Below are positions 34,540-42,514 of a stretch of 64,000 nt of DNA, piece after piece (within the stretch, counting starts at the first letter, position 1; every line of letters starts with the position of its first letter). The translations under genes and the position numbers were made by a program. Location: positions 1 to 64,000 of the forward strand of contig JAAEZH010000011.1 in NCBI GenBank assembly GCA_018222965.1. The letters are read 5' to 3'. Below the pieces are notes generated by a model. That model was not told where the DNA came from and searched no databases. It was given only the letters and a program-made list of their open reading frames with translations. The DNA is from Bacteroidota bacterium (GTDB taxonomy: Bacteria > Bacteroidota > Bacteroidia > Chitinophagales > Saprospiraceae).

Positions 34540-34983
34540 TTATGAAAACATCTTGATCAACCAAATGATCAGGCTGATAGATCCAAACAACCAGCAAAGG
34601 TAGCCGAGGATAGAAAGGATCGCCCAGATTCCGAATCCACCAGTGAAAGCAGAACCAGTAATCGCAGCAATACCAATGATGTAAATTACGATACCAGCAG
34701 CCCAACCAAAGATCCAAAACCACATCCACTTCTTCACAGGATCGTTGAAGTCAACATCTTGCATGGTTTTGCCATCCTTAGCCAGACGTTGTTCCATCTT
34801 GGCCATGCGCTTTTCCATTTTAGCAAGCTTGCGCTCCTGCTTTTTAGTGAGTGTAACAGTGGTAGCTGCATCTTCTTCTACTACAACCACATCAGCATCC
34901 AACGCCATAACAGCGTGAGCTTTAGGGGCAGCAAACAAAAGGGCAGCAAAAGCTAATAGAGTAAAAAATTTAAGGTTTTTCAT
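34540..34983 (-). CDS. Small exported membrane protein with charged helix
   Basis: 147 aa. Signal peptide MKNLKFFTLLAFAALLFAAPKAHA, then an acidic stretch (DADVVVVEEDAATTV), a basic amphipathic helix (KKQERKLAKMEKRMAKMEQRLAKD, about 47-70), and two C-terminal membrane helices (WMWFWIFGWAAGIVIYIIGI and WAILSILGYLCWLFGSISLIIWLI). This layout is typical of small Bacteroidota membrane proteins of unknown role. It stands alone on the minus strand. Confidence 0.75.
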   Translation of the reverse strand: MKNLKFFTLLAFAALLFAAPKAHAVMALDADVVVVEEDAATTVTLTKKQERKLAKMEKRMAKMEQRLAKDGKTMQDVDFNDPVKKWMWFWIFGWAAGIVIYIIGIAAITGSAFTGGFGIWAILSILGYLCWLFGSISLIIWLIKMFS

Positions 34984-35375
34984 AGAATCTCCGATTTTGA
35001 GGGTTAAATAATGAAACCTAATTAATGATTATTCTTATGGTAGTGGAATTGCTACTTGCGTGATATTGGCAGCAAAGTGCAGATATTCGCTGCAGAACTG
35101 AGAGGGGCTTGAAAGACTCAGGGGTTCAATGTTTGTTGGTGTTCTCATTCGTTGTCGGGTTCAAGATAGTACATTTCCCGTATTCCACAAAAGGTTTTAA
35201 CGTCCGTACGGATGTAGGTCCAAAATACCCAAATCCGGGTAGTACCGATAAATGTGCCGGGTACCGGCCTGGTACAATGAATCAAAGTAGCCGGTTTTGG
35301 TGCCTGGGTATTTCGGGTCATACCAAAACTATTCATCAGTCAGGGCATGCTTTATTAAAAACCAACCTTAGGCTG
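34984..35375. other. 392-nt intergenic region, no gene
   Basis: No supported gene on either strand. Contains short inverted words such as AATACCCA (35224-35231) and TGGGTATT (35305-35312), GTCCGTACGGA, and GGTACCGGCCTGGTAC. It could be the remnant of something or an untranslated region of the DUF423 gene; nothing decisive is visible. Confidence 0.45.
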
Positions 35376-35765
35376 TTATCTCCGCATGCGCAGGGCGTGC
35401 ATCGAAAAAAGGAGCCAGCCAATGATAAACAGAACGCCTCCAATTGGTGTTACCGGTCCCAGAAAGGATACATCCCAACCGGTAATGGCCCGGGTACTCA
35501 ACAAATACAGGGATCCGCTAAAGCAAAGGATGCCCAGCCCAAAGAACCAGCCCAGCCAGGAAGAAGCTTTCGGCGAAAGCCGGTCAGACAAAGCACCTAC
35601 AATCAAGAGGGCCAATGCGTGATAGAATTGGTAACTAACACCGGTCTTGAAGGTCTGAATAGAATCGGCAGAGATTTTTCCCTCCAACCCATGTGCACCA
35701 AAGGCGCCCAGTGCCACAGCCATTCCGGCCAGTAAAGCTCCCCAACTAATGATTGTGCGATTCAT
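35376..35765 (-). CDS. DUF423 (YgdD-like) membrane protein
   Basis: 129 aa, four transmembrane helices. Family signatures: GALLAGMAVALGAFGAHGLEGKIS near the N-terminus, TFKTGVSYQFYHALALLIVG, FSGSLYLLSTRAITGW and LGPVTPIGGVLFIIGWLLF. Inner-membrane protein of unknown function, widely conserved. Divergent from the lipoprotein gene at 35848. Confidence 0.92.
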   Translation of the reverse strand: MNRTIISWGALLAGMAVALGAFGAHGLEGKISADSIQTFKTGVSYQFYHALALLIVGALSDRLSPKASSWLGWFFGLGILCFSGSLYLLSTRAITGWDVSFLGPVTPIGGVLFIIGWLLFSMHALRMRR

Positions 35766-35847
35766 AATGCTTGATTTTCAGTTATTTTGTACCATTCGCA
35801 AGATGGTTTTTCTTTTCGACTACCCACAAAATACGATCTGATTTAGA

Positions 35848-37917
35848 ATGTTTCCAATCAAATACCTGTTCATCCTCCTGCTTTTTGCGCTTTCGCTGAA
35901 TGCCTGTTCGCCTGAAAGCAAAGATTCTTTTGAGAATGCCCTTCCGCCTGATACGGATCTGGTTCTGCTTGCCAGCGAATATCCCGCTTCTTTCTGGGCT
36001 TTCGCCGAATTGAAGGAGCAGGAGGTGCCACAAGCTTTAAATGTGAGTACTCGGGAATGGCGGGTTCGTCTAAACTACCGGGAGAAAATTTGGCTTCACC
36101 TGATTGGAGAACCAGACTCCTCCCTGTTTAAAGATGCCCGGAAATTTTCGGTTTATGAGGGTGTCCAAATCCTCCGCAAAGGGAATACTCCTTTATATAT
36201 GTCTCAGGTCGGAAATACCTGGCTTGTCTCCAGGCAGGCTTTGGCCGTGGAAAAAGGAATCTATCAGCTTTTACAGGGCCATGCAATAACATCGATTCCG
36301 AATCCCAACAAACTAAGCTGGCTTGCCCGGGAAGGGGAGGGGCTTGTCTACTGGGAGGAAGCAGCGGAACCTGCTGTTTATAATGGCACCTGCCTCGAGG
36401 GCGATTGCATAAGGGCGGGCACATTGCCGAAGACACCATCTATTCTTCCCGATCAACTGCTCCAAGTTTTGCCTGCTCATTGCCGGGGAGTCCGTTTTTC
36501 AAAAGCCGAAGAAGCCTGGCTGGCTCAATTACCCGACAGCCGCCTGCTGGTTTATCCTAAAGAAGCCCGAAAAGACAGCGAATTGGATCTTCTGGAAAAA
36601 ACGACTTATCTCAACTTTGATCTCAAGCATTTTTTGGCAGCAGATGGGAGTCAACCCTGGGGGCTGGATATAAAAGGTCTTTTATTGCTTGGCGCGAATG
36701 CCGACCTGCTTCGTCAGTGCGTAGATCGCTATCTGGCAGGAGATGTACTGGCCTCGAGGTTTAGTCCGAAGAATGAATCGGAGGCAATGACCATGGAGCA
36801 AACGCCAAACGGAACACGTTGGCTGTTTCAAAAGGGGACAGCTATCAACGGATATTGGCAGCCCGGGCAAAATCCGACATCTGATCTGCTGCAGTATGTG
36901 AGTCTGCCCGTTCCTGTAGAGGGAGATCCTGCATCCAACTGTTTCCACCTACCGGAATTGCAAGAGATCCTGATACAAAGCGGAGAGCAACTGCTGGCAT
37001 TCGACGAAAGTCTCCAATTGCTTTGGAAACAAAAGCTGAATGCCAAAGTCATTGGCGTTTGGGAAGCCCGTTCGGTAAATGCCCGGAAACCAGATCAGGT
37101 TTTGGTACAAACTACCCAGGCCTTTTATCGATACATTCCCGGAGAAGAAGCATCCTGGATTTTACTTAAGAATTTTCGGGAATCGGTATCGATGCCTGCG
37201 AGTATTGTAGAGTTTGAAGCATTGGGAGGCTGGTCGGCCTTTGTGCCACAGTCAGACGGAAAAACGGTGGCCTTTAATGAGGAAGGTGCCTTTTTGCCCT
37301 ACTGGACAGATGGAGTAGAAACCGGTATGCCTGCCTTCTCCATGGGATATTTAGAAACGGCCCAATCGGATTTTCTGGTGTTCTTAGATACAGCCGGGGT
37401 TCTAAAAGCTTTTGATCGTCAGGCCGAACTGCATTTTCCGGAGATTCTGGGAGATACCCTGGCGGCATCTGCTCCACAGATTATAGATCAGCAAGGCACT
37501 GCCCGGATTGTCTGGTTGCAGGCCAACGGCAAACTCAAAGTCGTAAACGGCGCTGGCCAAAGTTTTAATTTGGGAATAAGTACAAGTCCGCCGATCCACT
37601 GGTTTCGCTTTGAACCAAATGAGACCGAAAAGCCCGATTACCTCCTCCTGGACGGCAAACATTTTATCCGTGCCAACTATCAGGGCAATGCGTTTGTGGT
37701 GCTATCGAAAGAACCCGTACCTCCCGGTACCACCGATGTCCTTCTGGCTCAAAGCGGAAGTATCCTCGGATATTGGCAGGAAGGAAAAGGACGACTTCTT
37801 TTACCCGAAGACAAGGGCTTTCTTCCTTTTGAGGGCAAACCGATCCTTATCGAGCAGGCTGAACAATATTTTGTCATTGGTCTGGAGAATCAGACATTAA
37901 AGAAGTACCGCTTATAA
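35848..37917 (+). CDS. Large lipoprotein of unknown function, possibly propeller-like
   Basis: 689 aa. Signal MFPIKYLFILLLFALSLNAC with lipobox LNAC (Cys20). The N-terminal half (PDTDLVLLASEYPASFWAFAEL) recalls DUF3352-like proteins. The C-terminal half has repeated strand patterns with Asp and Gly-rich turns (LLAFDESLQLLWKQKLN, LKAFDRQAELHFPEI, LKVVNGAGQSFNLG), resembling a beta-propeller of the PQQ/WD type. No catalytic motif. Envelope location is predicted; partner unknown. Confidence 0.75.
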   Translation: MFPIKYLFILLLFALSLNACSPESKDSFENALPPDTDLVLLASEYPASFWAFAELKEQEVPQALNVSTREWRVRLNYREKIWLHLIGEPDSSLFKDARKFSVYEGVQILRKGNTPLYMSQVGNTWLVSRQALAVEKGIYQLLQGHAITSIPNPNKLSWLAREGEGLVYWEEAAEPAVYNGTCLEGDCIRAGTLPKTPSILPDQLLQVLPAHCRGVRFSKAEEAWLAQLPDSRLLVYPKEARKDSELDLLEKTTYLNFDLKHFLAADGSQPWGLDIKGLLLLGANADLLRQCVDRYLAGDVLASRFSPKNESEAMTMEQTPNGTRWLFQKGTAINGYWQPGQNPTSDLLQYVSLPVPVEGDPASNCFHLPELQEILIQSGEQLLAFDESLQLLWKQKLNAKVIGVWEARSVNARKPDQVLVQTTQAFYRYIPGEEASWILLKNFRESVSMPASIVEFEALGGWSAFVPQSDGKTVAFNEEGAFLPYWTDGVETGMPAFSMGYLETAQSDFLVFLDTAGVLKAFDRQAELHFPEILGDTLAASAPQIIDQQGTARIVWLQANGKLKVVNGAGQSFNLGISTSPPIHWFRFEPNETEKPDYLLLDGKHFIRANYQGNAFVVLSKEPVPPGTTDVLLAQSGSILGYWQEGKGRLLLPEDKGFLPFEGKPILIEQAEQYFVIGLENQTLKKYRL

Positions 37918-38000
37918 AAAGTGGGACGAACTGTTAAAATCGGGGGCAATTAAGCAACCTGCGGGGAAAGGGGTTTGTCCGTTAAAGAAAATGCCCCAAT

Positions 38001-38390
38001 ATGTTACGTTACACCACACTCCTTGGACTGATACTCCCATTCGTTGTTTCAGCGCAGGACCATTGTCCCTGTCTGGACAGAATGAACGCCGAGCCTCCCG
38101 CTTTCGATATGACATCTTCGCTCGACCATTCTTTTATCCTGGAAGAATCTCCACAACAACCTCAACAAGTATCCTTCCCTTTAATGCCCGAACCCGAGTC
38201 TCCCCAACAACAGGAAATTGAGGAAGAACCCTTTGAAGATTTTCCGGAGGCAACAACTGCTGTAAGGGGTAAAACCACAACCGTTATTCACTCCAAAAAG
38301 TACCTCCGCAAAAGGGCCAGAAATGCCAGGAAGGGAATGAAAGGAAAGCGGAAGATGATGCGGTTTAGGGGGCAATGTCCGGCGTTTTAG
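38001..38390 (+). CDS. Small secreted protein with basic C-terminus
   Basis: 129 aa. Signal peptide MLRYTTLLGLILPFVVSAQ, then DHCPCLDRM, a Pro/Gln/Glu-rich low-complexity middle (PQQPQQVSFPLMPEPESPQQ) and a strongly basic end (KKYLRKRARNARKGMKGKRK). No family recognised. Coding potential rests on the good signal peptide and the lack of overlap with other genes, so moderate confidence. Confidence 0.6.
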   Translation: MLRYTTLLGLILPFVVSAQDHCPCLDRMNAEPPAFDMTSSLDHSFILEESPQQPQQVSFPLMPEPESPQQQEIEEEPFEDFPEATTAVRGKTTTVIHSKKYLRKRARNARKGMKGKRKMMRFRGQCPAF

Positions 38391-38462
38391 TTGAGCTTGC
38401 CTGCCTTTTGGCTAAAGCCAGGTCGGCCAGGCGGTTGAGTTATCTCACTTCGTTCGATTTTG

Positions 38463-38591
38463 GGTTGAGTCGCCTTGCTTCGCATGGCGGTTGGGGGGAG
38501 CCTGCTTACCTTCGGCTCGCAGGTTTTACCATTAAAAAATATTGGTTAGCCAAACTCAACCAACTGCCAAGCAAAGCGAGGCAACTCAACC
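38463..38591. repeat. Long imperfect inverted repeat
   Basis: Arms 38463-38494 and 38560-38591 are reverse complements at 27 of 32 positions (arm starts GGTTGAGTCGCC). They flank 65 nt. The region between the small secreted protein gene and ung holds no gene. The structure resembles a decayed palindromic element or a large hairpin at the transcript ends. Confidence 0.65.
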
Positions 38592-38645
38592 AAACTCAAC
38601 CTTGCTTTCCAAGCCGGAACGGCGGGAAGCAAGCTCAACCAAAAA

Positions 38646-39314
38646 TCACAGTTGCCACTCAATCCCCTTCCTTCCATTCGCCACCAGGTACTCATTTGCT
38701 TTTGAAAAATGCTTGCAATCAAAAAATCCGCCTCTTGCCAGTGGAGAAGGGTGGGGGGCTTCCAGAATAAGGTGTTTGCTGCTGTCGATCAATTCGGCTT
38801 TGTTGCGGGCAAATCGACCCCAGAGCATGAAAACCACATGTGTGCGTTTTTCGGAGATGGTTTGAATTACGGCATTGGTAAAATCCTGCCAGCCGATCTT
38901 TTGATGGGAGCGGGGTTTATTGCGCTGCACCGTAAGCATGGCATTGAGGAGAAAGACCCCTTGTTGTGCCCAATGGGTGAGGTCTCCGTGGTCGGGAATG
39001 GTGAAATCCACATCAGCGGATAGTTCTTTGTAGATGTTTTTGAGAGAAGGAGGCACCCGTACCCCTTTTGGGACAGAGAAAGAAAGTCCCATTGCTTCTC
39101 CCGGATTGTGGTAGGGGTCCTGTCCGAGTACCACCACCTTCACCTTATCGAAAGGTGTCGTATTAAAAGCATTAAAGATCAGCGGCCCGGGCGGATAGAT
39201 CGTTTTGCCGGCATTTTTCTCTTGCTTCAGGAAAGCAACCAGCTGTTGAAAGTAGGCTTTGTCAAACTCGGGGGCGAGAACTTTTTTCCAGCTTTCTTCA
39301 ATCTGTACGGCCAT
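38646..39314 (-). CDS. ung: Uracil-DNA glycosylase
   Basis: 222 aa from the ATG at 39314; the 14-codon extension is not conserved-looking. Family 1 UDG: catalytic GQDPYHN with Asp66, uracil-binding FLLNAMLTV, WGRFARNK and the late HPSPLARGGFF with the catalytic His. Removes uracil from DNA in the cytoplasm. Length is typical. Single gene, convergent with 38001. Confidence 0.97.
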   Translation of the reverse strand: MAVQIEESWKKVLAPEFDKAYFQQLVAFLKQEKNAGKTIYPPGPLIFNAFNTTPFDKVKVVVLGQDPYHNPGEAMGLSFSVPKGVRVPPSLKNIYKELSADVDFTIPDHGDLTHWAQQGVFLLNAMLTVQRNKPRSHQKIGWQDFTNAVIQTISEKRTHVVFMLWGRFARNKAELIDSSKHLILEAPHPSPLARGGFFDCKHFSKANEYLVANGRKGIEWQL

Positions 39315-39482
39315 GGATTTGGGTTTAGAGCTAAGGTAAAGTTTTTTTGAGGTCAATAAAATGGCAATCCTATTTTCTTCTCTATACCCACAATTCCAAA
39401 TGATTCCTTAGATTTGCGGAACTTTAGAATGAGGAGCCGAGTTTTTTGGTGAAATGGTGAAGCCATGCATTACTCACACTCA

Positions 39483-39622
39483 TCCCGATAGCTATCGGGA
39501 CAAACTAAACAGGTCCCATAGCACACCCACCTATGCCCATTCGGGCTCCGGCGGGAGAAAGGGGATAGAAAATAATACAGGGTAGGACAGGCGAGAGGTT
39601 CACAAACTCACTCTCACTCTCC
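39483..39622 (+). repeat. Tandem ~140-bp repeat, unit 1 (most diverged)
   Basis: Begins with the palindrome TCCCGATAGCTATCGGGA and then CAAACTAAACAGGTCCCATA, a mutated copy of the tRNA-Arg leader and first bases. It continues with ACACCCACCTATGCCCATTC. 140 bp. It differs more from the real tRNA start than units 2 and 3 do. Confidence 0.9.
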
Positions 39623-39763
39623 TCCCGATAGCTATCGGGACAAACTATACATGGTCCCGTAGCACACCCACCTATGCCCATTTGGGCTCCGGCGGGAGAA
39701 AGGGGATAGAAAATAATACAGGGTAGGACAGGCGAGAGGTTCACAAACTCACTCTCACTCTCC
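39623..39763 (+). repeat. Tandem ~140-bp repeat, unit 2
   Basis: 141 bp, same plan as unit 1. The segment CAAACTATACATGGTCCCGT plus AGC (39641-39663) is identical to the 12 nt before, and first 11 nt of, the tRNA-Arg gene. After that the sequence departs from the tRNA into ACACCCACC. Confidence 0.92.
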
Positions 39764-39902
39764 TCCCGATAGCTATCGGGACAAACTATACATGGTTCCG
39801 TAGCACACCCACCTATGCCCATTTGGGCTCCGGCGGGAGAAAGGGATAGAAAAAAATACAGGGTTGGAAAGACGAGAGGTTCACAAACTCACTCTCACTC
39901 TC
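39764..39902 (+). repeat. Tandem ~140-bp repeat, unit 3
   Basis: About 139 bp with small changes from unit 2 (GGTTCCGTAGC for GGTCCCGTAGC, a one-base loss in the GGGGATAG run). It runs directly into the tRNA-Arg gene, whose own leader lacks the GATAGCTATC palindrome. Confidence 0.9.
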
Positions 39903-39919
39903 TAACTCAAACTATACAT

Positions 39920-40259
39920 GGTCCCGTAGCTCAGGGGATAGAGCATCTGACTTTACGCTTTCCTTCAACGGAAGGAAAAATTAGGAGCCTTCGCAGGGAA
40001 ACAGAAACCTGTGGAGTGGACGACACTGTATCGGGGAAACCTTCTTCACCCGCCAAAGCTTTAGCGACGGCGGGAGAAATGGCAATCCCGAGGAAACCAT
40101 GACGATAAATGTCATGGGATCCGTAGAGACTATACGTGTCGCACCTGAAATGGTGAAGAGATAGTCCAGACCCCAAATCAAGACGATACTGTCTTGAGCG
40201 GTGAAAACCGTAGTGGTATGCTAATCAGACGGTCGCAGGTTCGAATCCTGCCGGGATCA
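39920..40259 (+). tRNA. tRNA-Arg (anticodon TCT) interrupted by a group I intron
   Basis: 5' exon 39920-39953: acceptor GGTCCCG, D-stem GCTC/GAGC and anticodon stem TCTGA, ending CTT. 3' exon 40221-40259: CTAA, stem TCAGA, variable loop, T-arm GCAGG-TTCGAAT-CCTGC, acceptor CGGGATC and discriminator A. Joined, the anticodon loop reads CTTCTAA, so the anticodon is TCT, decoding AGA. Acceptor pairing is complete with one G-U. No CCA is encoded. The intron sits between U34 and C35. Confidence 0.95.
39954..40220 (+). ncRNA. Group I self-splicing intron in tRNA-Arg(TCT)
   Basis: 267 nt ending in G. It resembles the Azoarcus/cyanobacterial tRNA introns (subgroup IC3). The guide GAGCCTT pairs GAG with exon CTT, leaving the conserved U-G at the splice site. 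P1 has an extra 8-bp hairpin (TTTCCTTC/GAAGGAAA). Core elements: GGCAATCCCGAG (P4-P6), CCGTAGAGACTATACG (P7/J region), AAGAGATAGTCC (S element), and P3 CGACAC/GTGTCG. No open reading frame for a homing endonuclease. Confidence 0.93.
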
Positions 40260-40266
40260 CTCGCTT

Positions 40267-40284
40267 TCGCTGAAGCTTCAGCGA
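40267..40284. repeat. Perfect 18-nt palindrome behind the tRNA
   Basis: TCGCTGAAGCTTCAGCGA is its own reverse complement and starts 8 nt after the tRNA end. It may form part of the tRNA 3' processing or termination region. Confidence 0.6.
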
Positions 40285-40302
40285 GCAAAGCTTGTGAAAA
40301 TG

Positions 40303-40333
40303 AAGACCCTTGCCTTGAAGAGGCTTGGGTCTT
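40303..40333 (+). terminator. Terminator of the tRNA-Arg transcript
   Basis: AAGACCC...GGGTCTT with inner GCCT/AGGC and a TGAAG loop, followed by GTTTTGTTTC. Well placed 44 nt behind the tRNA. Confidence 0.75.
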
Positions 40334-40621
40334 GTTTTGTTTCGAAAAATGCCAAACTCGCTTGAGCATTTGGCGGGATGAAAAAAGGGCCCAGGGTCGA
40401 AGTTCTTAGACCACGACACATGTGCACAGGCCGCGTCCGCCGAAGTGAAGCTGTAGAAGAAGTCAGCGCCAGCCAATCCTGTTTTTTATAGCTTCGCCTG
40501 GCCAAAGATTTAGCTCAGGCAGGCAGCATCTGCCAGTGGTCAATAAACTATATGAAAGGCTCGCTTCAAATGTTTGGGGCGGGCTTTTCTTGTACCCAAA
40601 TTTATCCACGGCTATACAAAC
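40334..40621. other. Spacer behind the tRNA, nothing recognised
   Basis: No supported gene. Apparent minus-strand frames here begin inside the tRNA and are the usual antisense-tRNA artefacts. Confidence 0.5.
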
Positions 40622-40996
40622 TTAGCTCTTCTTGAATAGGTAATAAGCAAAGCCGATCGCCAATACCACGTGCAAGCCTACAAAACTCCAGGTAAGCGAG
40701 CCCACAAGGCCATTTATTGTAGGTGGCATTACAACCATGATGTCGACCACATGATAGATCAAATTACCCCAAAGTATCCCCATTATTGCGGATGAGTTGC
40801 TCGCATCCTTCCTGGCCACGAAGTTGATAATGCCCATGCCGGTGATCGCCGATCCAACGACCTGACCAAGAACCAGACCGGCTTTGCCGAGCTCAAAGCC
40901 ATATAAACCATAAAGCGTTTCAGGCATCAGGATCATGGCAATGCCGAATGGGACGTAAATGATTGCAGTGATAAGTAGAAAGGTCTTTCGTTTCAT
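40622..40996 (-). CDS. Small four-helix membrane protein, unknown function
   Basis: 124 aa with four hydrophobic segments (LLITAIIYVPFGIAMILM, AGLVLGQVVGSAITGMGIINFV, AIMGILWGNLIYHVVDIMVVM, WSFVGLHVVLAIGFAYYLF). No catalytic motif and no family named with confidence. Inner-membrane location predicted. Single gene on the minus strand with about 300 nt of empty sequence upstream. Confidence 0.7.
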   Translation of the reverse strand: MKRKTFLLITAIIYVPFGIAMILMPETLYGLYGFELGKAGLVLGQVVGSAITGMGIINFVARKDASNSSAIMGILWGNLIYHVVDIMVVMPPTINGLVGSLTWSFVGLHVVLAIGFAYYLFKKS

Positions 40997-41293
40997 CTAA
41001 TGAATATAAGCAATAGAAAATGGAACCAGGTAATCCTCACACAATTACCTGTATAGGAGTTTCGAGCAATTTTAAAAGAAGAAGTCGGCTATGCGGTTCA
41101 AAATCTAGTGAACAGTTTTTAGCCTAAGCTATCTAGGCGAGTAATTAATCAGCCTGCTCACTGCAGGTAGGTAGGGGATAAGGAACTAGAAAAGATCAAA
41201 TCATTTCCTATTGATTAATTGGATCGCTTACTTTTAATCTGATTTCCTAAACTTTCTCCGGCTATCTCCATTATTATCAGAAAATCATATACC
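40997..41293. other. 297-nt spacer between divergent genes
   Basis: AT-rich, with no reading frame and no clear TAnnTTTG promoter. It must contain the promoters of the two divergent neighbours, but none is distinctive. Confidence 0.4.
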
Positions 41294-42136
41294 ATGAAGA
41301 ATTGCATCCTCCTTTTAATTTGCTTGCTTGGATCTGTTAGTGCCTGGGCTCAACCCGCCGGGAATATCACCACTTCGAAAAACTTCCAGCTCACCGGTAA
41401 TGTAGAACTGGGATTTTTGGCAGTGGCAGGACACCGCATACAATTCAGCAATTCTGGTACCGAGTTTGACTACCGACGGGATGGTGGTCAGGATGTTTTA
41501 TTCCCCGTTTCCCGCCTGTCGCTGGATGCGCAATTTGGCAAAAAAAACACGTTCTACCTGCTTTATCAGCCACTACGCTTAGAATCACAGGTGTTGCTGC
41601 AGGAGGACCTCATCGTTGATGATATGACTTTTCCGGCCAATACCGGGGTGAAACTGCTCTATAATTTCCCCTTTTACCGATTCAGCTATACCCGGGAGTT
41701 GTTTTCAGAAAGAGAAAAATTTGGCTTTGCCATCGGCGGAACGATCCAGATTCGCAATGCTACCATTTCTTTCGAATCTTTGGATGGGACTCGATTTCGT
41801 ACCAATAGAGATGTGGGCATCGTTCCCGCCCTGAAGATTAAGTCCTATACCTACCTAAGCGACCGCATTTTCGTCGAACTGGAAGCTGATGGCATCTATG
41901 CCCCCGTCAGTTACCTGAATGGAAGCGACAATGAAGTGGTAGGAGCCATCCTGGACGCCAGTTTACGCCTGGGCGTTGAGTTCGACCAACCCGTACGCTC
42001 GTTCCTTAATCTTCGCTATCTGGGTGGGGGTGCAGTGGGTACATCCGACATTGACGGCCCGGGGGATGGATATGTCAGCAACTGGCTGAATTTTATCACC
42101 GTGACCGCCGGCTTCAGCTATACGTTTGGGCTTTAG
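41294..42136 (+). CDS. Outer-membrane beta-barrel protein, unknown role
   Basis: 280 aa with signal peptide (MKNCILLLICLLGSVSAWAQ). The mature part alternates polar and hydrophobic residues in short strands with aromatic ends (FYLLYQPLRLESQVLL, GVKLLYNFPFYRFSYTREL, FVELEADGIYAPVSYL) and finishes ITVTAGFSYTFGL, as in barrel proteins recognised by BamA. Probably about twelve strands. No ligand site seen. Confidence 0.75.
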   Translation: MKNCILLLICLLGSVSAWAQPAGNITTSKNFQLTGNVELGFLAVAGHRIQFSNSGTEFDYRRDGGQDVLFPVSRLSLDAQFGKKNTFYLLYQPLRLESQVLLQEDLIVDDMTFPANTGVKLLYNFPFYRFSYTRELFSEREKFGFAIGGTIQIRNATISFESLDGTRFRTNRDVGIVPALKIKSYTYLSDRIFVELEADGIYAPVSYLNGSDNEVVGAILDASLRLGVEFDQPVRSFLNLRYLGGGAVGTSDIDGPGDGYVSNWLNFITVTAGFSYTFGL

Positions 42137-42178
42137 TCAACCGTATTTACAGCAGCCTTTTTCTCCGGTTTAAACGGC

Positions 42179-42430
42179 CTAGACTCTACTGGGAAAACTA
42201 CCATTGATACAAATAATATATTTAGCCTTTGAACCTGCCGGTAATGGAGGAAGATGTGTTTCATTTGGGAGGTTAAAGTTAGAAGTACCGTCCCCGCCAT
42301 ACATAGTGCCAAGTATTGAAAAGAGTGCAACGTTCCTGTCAATTGGCATCGTTCTTCCATTACAATATTCCCAGTTTAAGGGAGCATAATACCCGGTGGA
42401 AATCTTGATTTCTCCTACATAACCGTCCAT
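42179..42430 (-). CDS. Miniature phage tail-collar (MdpB-like) protein
   Basis: 83 aa. Matches the tail collar domain: GEIKISTGYYAPLNWEYCNGRTMPI, ALFSILGTMYGGDGTSNFNLPN and a final KYIICINGSFPSRV. Members of this family are usually near 170 aa and carry a second half that is missing here. 84 nt after a paralogue (42515-42775). Such proteins occur as tandem sets in Bacteroidota outside prophages (recalled); function unknown. Confidence 0.85.
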   Translation of the reverse strand: MDGYVGEIKISTGYYAPLNWEYCNGRTMPIDRNVALFSILGTMYGGDGTSNFNLPNETHLPPLPAGSKAKYIICINGSFPSRV

Positions 42431-42514
42431 AATTATTTTTTTGGTGCTTTAAAAGGAAGCGCTTAATACGCTCAAAACGAATTATTACAAACACTGCTTG
42501 CTGAATAGGCCAAA

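Noticed and set aside
35109-35735. Plus-strand frame of 208 codons
   Set aside because: Two thirds lie antisense to the DUF423 gene, which has a clear family match; the rest is in the spacer.
38375-38865. Plus-strand frames across the inverted repeat and the end of ung
   Set aside because: They cross the palindromic region and run antisense to a well-supported ung gene; low-complexity peptides.
39505-39822. Minus-strand reading frame of about 105 codons with a repeated MGIGGCA peptide
   Set aside because: It is simply the translation of the three tandem DNA repeats; the repeat is explained by the array, and no signal or family is present.
39954-40220. A homing endonuclease or CRISPR-like feature in the interrupted tRNA
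   Set aside because: The 267-nt insert has no reading frame of use, and its core motifs are those of a group I ribozyme; there are no spaced identical repeats.
40178-40476. Minus-strand frames with RIRTCDR and AGFEPATV peptides
   Set aside because: These peptides are classic artefacts of translating a tRNA gene antisense; they start inside tRNA-Arg.
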